Positions 41,581 through 44,302 of a stretch of DNA of 44,302 nt are shown here, one piece after another. The stretch's first letter is position 1. Every line of letters begins with the position of its first letter. The stretch spans positions 1 to 44,302 of the forward strand of contig JAGZLR010000013.1 in assembly GCA_018364635.1 (NCBI GenBank), given 5' to 3'. Below the pieces are notes generated by a model. It saw only the letters and a program-made list of their open reading frames with translations. It was not told the DNA's origin and did not search any database. The DNA is from Clostridiales bacterium. GTDB lineage: Bacteria; Bacillota; Clostridia; Lachnospirales; Anaerotignaceae. Both the position numbers and the translations under genes were made by a program.

Positions 41581-41589
41581 TGATATAAT
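41581..41589 (+). promoter_or_regulatory. Extended -10 promoter for the PutP-like gene
   Basis: TGATATAAT: perfect TG extension (41581-41582) and TATAAT (41584-41589), 46 bases ahead of the start codon. The -35 region is weak. The rest of 41341-41635 is AT-rich with no gene or convincing riboswitch. Confidence 0.6.
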
Positions 41590-41635
41590 GGATTCATTCG
41601 CGACGACGAAAATATTAGGTTTAAAGGGGTAAGTT

Positions 41636-43177
41636 ATGACAACATCACAAATTTTTATTATGCTGGCAATCGTCTGTTACTTAGTTGTAATGCTGGCAAT
41701 CGGGATTTCCTGCTCAAAGCAGAATAATTCCGTTGAGGATTTTTATTTGGGAGGAAGAAAGATTGGCCCTATTGTTACAGCAATGAGTGCAGAATCTGCG
41801 GATATGAGCAGTTGGCTGTTAATGGGACTTCCAGGGGTAGCATATTTAAGCGGTGTGGCAGATGCTTCGTGGACAGCAATCGGCCTTGCTATAGGAACTT
41901 ATGTTAACTGGCTTATTGTGGCAAAAAGAATCCGTATTTACTCTCATTGCTCCAACAATGCAACAACAATTCCTGACTTTTTTGAAAACAGATACAGGGA
42001 TCAAAGCCATCTGTTGATGGGAATCTCAGCAATTCTCATAATTGTATTTTTTGTTCCATATACAGCGTCTGGTTTTGCAGCATGCGGAAAGCTATTTACC
42101 AGTTTATTTGATATGGATTATATGGTGGCAATGATTATTAGCGCTATTGTCATTGTGGGATATACGGCAATTGGCGGTTTTTTTGCTGCGAGTATGACAG
42201 ATATGGTTCAGAGCGCGGTAATGAGTATTGCTCTTATCGTTGTATTAGGTTATGGTGTTACAGTTGCAGGAGGTGTAGGCGCGGTTATTGAAAACGCAAA
42301 AGATTTGCCAGGATATTTTTCTTTTGTAGAGACCTATCAAACAGCGACACAGTCCGCAGGGACTTATGGATGGCTATCAATTATTACGACCCTTTCCTGG
42401 GGACTGGGATATTTTGGTATGCCACATATTCTGCTCCGTTTTATGGCCATTGAGGATCAAAACAAATTGAAACTTTCTAGAAGAATTGCGTCAATTTGGG
42501 TCGTAATTTCGTTGGCTGTTGCCATCTTTATTGGATTAATTGGAAATGCTATGACAAATGTTGGAGCAGTGCCTGTATTGGCTGGTTCTGCATCAGAGAC
42601 ATTGATTGTAAAAATTGCATCTTTAATCAGTGAACATGGTATTTTAGCATCTATAGTTGCAGGTGTGATTATGGCAGGTATTTTATCTGCAACTATGTCT
42701 ACTGCGGATTCCCAGCTGTTAGCTTCTTCTTCCAGTGTGTCACAAAATTTGATTAGAGGTGTTTTTGGTCTTAAAATTTCTGATAAGTCTTCTATGCTTA
42801 TTGCTAGGATTACTGTTATTGTTGTTTCTGTAATTGCGGCGATTATCGCGTCTAATCCAGACAGCTCTGTTTTTGGTATTGTATCATTTGCGTGGGCTGG
42901 TTTTGGGGCTTCTTTTGGACCGGTTGTACTGTTTTCGCTTTTCTGGAAACGTTCAAACAGAAATGGTGCTGTTGCTGGAATGATTACCGGAGGCGTTATG
43001 GTTTTTGTTTGGAAATATTTAGTGCGTCCTATGGGTGGCATGTGGGATATATATGAATTGTTACCGGCCTTTTTATTGGCAAGTGCTATGATTGTAATTG
43101 TGAGCTATTTGTCAGCACCACCGTCTGAGGAGATTGTCGCAGAATTTGAGAAGGTAAGAAATTTAAATCAACAATAA
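41636..43177 (+). CDS. putP: Sodium/proline symporter PutP-like (SSS family)
   Basis: 513 residues with about 13 membrane helices. PutP landmarks: EDFYLGGRKIGPIVTAMSAESADMSSW (34-60), GLPGVAYLSG, a FFENRYRD segment, GYTAIGGFFAASMTDMVQS (about 180) and ATMSTADSQLLASSSSVSQN (about 350), which holds the Na+ site serine/threonine pair. Couples inward Na+ flow to uptake, classically of proline. GAGT-poor but AAAGGGG precedes ATG 41636. Other SSS substrates cannot be excluded. It is followed by a strong terminator. Confidence 0.92.
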   Translation: MTTSQIFIMLAIVCYLVVMLAIGISCSKQNNSVEDFYLGGRKIGPIVTAMSAESADMSSWLLMGLPGVAYLSGVADASWTAIGLAIGTYVNWLIVAKRIRIYSHCSNNATTIPDFFENRYRDQSHLLMGISAILIIVFFVPYTASGFAACGKLFTSLFDMDYMVAMIISAIVIVGYTAIGGFFAASMTDMVQSAVMSIALIVVLGYGVTVAGGVGAVIENAKDLPGYFSFVETYQTATQSAGTYGWLSIITTLSWGLGYFGMPHILLRFMAIEDQNKLKLSRRIASIWVVISLAVAIFIGLIGNAMTNVGAVPVLAGSASETLIVKIASLISEHGILASIVAGVIMAGILSATMSTADSQLLASSSSVSQNLIRGVFGLKISDKSSMLIARITVIVVSVIAAIIASNPDSSVFGIVSFAWAGFGASFGPVVLFSLFWKRSNRNGAVAGMITGGVMVFVWKYLVRPMGGMWDIYELLPAFLLASAMIVIVSYLSAPPSEEIVAEFEKVRNLNQQ

Positions 43178-43182
43178 AAAAT

Positions 43183-43216
43183 GAAGTCTTCCGTCAAAGA
43201 CGGAGGACTTTTTGTT
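43183..43216 (+). terminator. Rho-independent terminator after the symporter gene
   Basis: AAGTCTTCCGTC / GACGGAGGACTT stem (one T-G pair) with an AAA loop, followed by TTT. Confidence 0.88.
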
Positions 43217-43270
43217 CAATATTGAATAAAATGTGATAATGATGGAAAAATACTGGATGGGAGGAAAAAT

Positions 43271-44239
43271 ATGATTCAGGCAATCTCTCTGCTTTTACTT
43301 TTAGGTGGAAAGTTCCTTTTTACAATTATAAGGATCATTTTCCGCAGCATGACAGAATTATTTTTTGGGATTATGCCGGAAACAAAAAATATGTTGTTTT
43401 CTTTGGTCTCAGTTTTAAGCCTTATTTGGTTTTTACTTACTACAGGTTTTGTTTTTCCTCATTTAATATCAGATCTTTATACTAGATTTGCTGGGGATAT
43501 TGTTCCGTGGGAAAAAGCAAAAATTTTTACAGAAATCGCATTTTTGTTTATACCAGCGGTGTTTGGCATAGTGTCAGGGTTATTTAGAGAAAACCGCGGT
43601 AAAAAAGATAGCATCTTAAGAGGTTACAAATACTGCTTTATTTTTGGAATCGGATTAATTGTTATGGGATTTGCCGTACCCATTATTCGAAGCAAAATGT
43701 ATTTAAAAAAGGAACAATACATTTATATTCCGATTAATAGAGAAGAAAACAGTTGCCGAGATTTATATAAAATTTTGATTAATGGTATCAGATGTAATGC
43801 AGTGAGCGTGGAGAAAGTTTATAGTGTTCCGACAAAGATTTTAAAAAAGGCTGCGGCTGAGCTATTCGATTTTCATGTGCGAAGAAAGACAAAATTGGTG
43901 AAAGACGGATGCAGCATTTTTTGGGACCCTTATAATTTAATGATTGTGGGCAAGAAAAAAGAAGCGTTTCAGCTACGTCTACAGATAGAAAAGCTGCTAT
44001 GGCAGGAAGACATTTATCGTTGTTGGAGCGATAAAGCTATTGTATTAGAAAAAAATATATTTGAATTGAAGCAGGTGATTTTTAGCAAAAATGTAGGCGA
44101 GGTAGAAAGAAGACTAGAAGTTTGTACAGAAGAACTGAAAAATTTAGATGAATGGTGGTTTGAGACAGCACTGCTTGATAGAGAAATAGAATATTTAAAA
44201 AAATTAAAAAAACCGCTTGACAAAAAAGAAGAAATATAG
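43271..44239 (+). CDS. Uncharacterised membrane protein
   Basis: Not recognised. 322 residues from ATG 43271 with GGGAGGA upstream. Four likely membrane segments: about 3-20, 42-65, 85-105 and 122-141. The C-terminal ~170 residues are predicted cytoplasmic, highly charged and helical. They include YIYIPINREENSCRDLYKIL, a VRRKTKLVKDGCSIFWDPYNLMIVGKKKEAFQLRL stretch (read in pieces) and a possible coiled coil near 275-315. No catalytic motif is visible. The last bases of the gene carry a promoter for whatever follows outside the window. Confidence 0.75.
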   Translation: MIQAISLLLLLGGKFLFTIIRIIFRSMTELFFGIMPETKNMLFSLVSVLSLIWFLLTTGFVFPHLISDLYTRFAGDIVPWEKAKIFTEIAFLFIPAVFGIVSGLFRENRGKKDSILRGYKYCFIFGIGLIVMGFAVPIIRSKMYLKKEQYIYIPINREENSCRDLYKILINGIRCNAVSVEKVYSVPTKILKKAAAELFDFHVRRKTKLVKDGCSIFWDPYNLMIVGKKKEAFQLRLQIEKLLWQEDIYRCWSDKAIVLEKNIFELKQVIFSKNVGEVERRLEVCTEELKNLDEWWFETALLDREIEYLKKLKKPLDKKEEI

Positions 44240-44245
44240 TAGTAT
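44217..44245 (+). promoter_or_regulatory. Promoter pointing out of the window
   Basis: TTGACA (44217-44222), 17-base spacer, TAGTAT (44240-44245), with TATAAA overlapping at 44243. The box lies within the 3' end of the last gene. The purine-rich sequence to the window edge has no visible start or ribosome site. Confidence 0.5.
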
Positions 44246-44302
44246 AAACGAGCTGTCCGGTGAGGGAAAAAGAAAAGAGAAAAGAAAGAAAAAAAGAAGA
44301 AA

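Noticed and set aside
41659..41704. Direct repeat ATGCTGGCAATCG twice at the start of the symporter gene
   Set aside because: It encodes the similar peptide MLAI twice within one membrane helix; most likely chance codon repetition rather than a regulatory or mobile element.
42457..43041. 194-codon minus-strand open frame inside the symporter gene
   Set aside because: Antisense of a membrane protein gene; composition and lack of a ribosome site indicate a shadow frame.

Overview
The window is AT-rich DNA from an anaerobic, low-GC Gram-positive bacterium, most likely Clostridia and probably Lachnospiraceae. This rests on gene content: pyruvate:ferredoxin oxidoreductase, an [FeFe] hydrogenase paired with a GltD-like flavoprotein, a CdaR-type regulator beside ftsEX, S-box and THI-box riboswitches, strong AGGAGG ribosome binding sites and several TTG/GTG starts. 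No mobile element, prophage or CRISPR array was found. The taxon is an inference from families, not from a marker-gene comparison.

Layout. 1-790: the 3' end of a 5S rRNA and seven tRNA genes (Pro, His, Lys, Leu-AAG, Gly, Gln-TTG, Gln-CTG), closed by a terminator. 881-4510: a small (p)ppGpp synthetase and a large secreted phosphodiester-glycosidase-family protein. 4619-13682: a cell-envelope polysaccharide locus with a MurJ flippase, an O-antigen-ligase/polymerase-like protein, two GT4 enzymes (one fused to a CsaB pyruvyl transferase), two tandem DUF4330 proteins, a TagA/WecG-family transferase and a YitT membrane protein. 13976-19228: a CdaR-like regulator, ftsE, ftsX, an S41 carboxy-terminal protease and mreB, a cell division and shape block. 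19257-20734: metK behind a SAM-I riboswitch.

20910-27467: an AEC transporter; a divergent two-gene ThrE-type exporter; a TPP riboswitch driving tenA and an ABC ATPase and permease that lack a visible substrate-binding protein; a radical SAM protein; and an unrecognised membrane protein. 27477-36549: a redox block with hydA and a NuoF-C-terminal/GltD fusion on the minus strand, then an exonuclease and flavodoxin pair, then pyruvate:ferredoxin oxidoreductase. These fit fermentative pyruvate oxidation with ferredoxin reoxidised through H2 or NAD(P)H. 36460-38982: a hairpin-rich intergenic region, a MocR-type regulator and a GNAT acetyltransferase. 39021-40157: a divergent pair, a zinc-ribbon membrane protein and an XRE regulator, separated by repeated operator-like sites. 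40390-44239: a D-2-hydroxyacid dehydrogenase, a PutP-like Na+/solute symporter and an unrecognised membrane protein; a promoter then points out of the window.

The observations most worth following are the HydA plus NuoFc-GltD pair, the zinc-ribbon/XRE pair with its repeated AAACTATATAGG sites, the inverted-repeat and ATTGTAT-rich region in front of the MocR gene, the GT4-CsaB fusion within a putative pyruvylated wall polymer locus, and a tRNA-Leu with an A34 anticodon.
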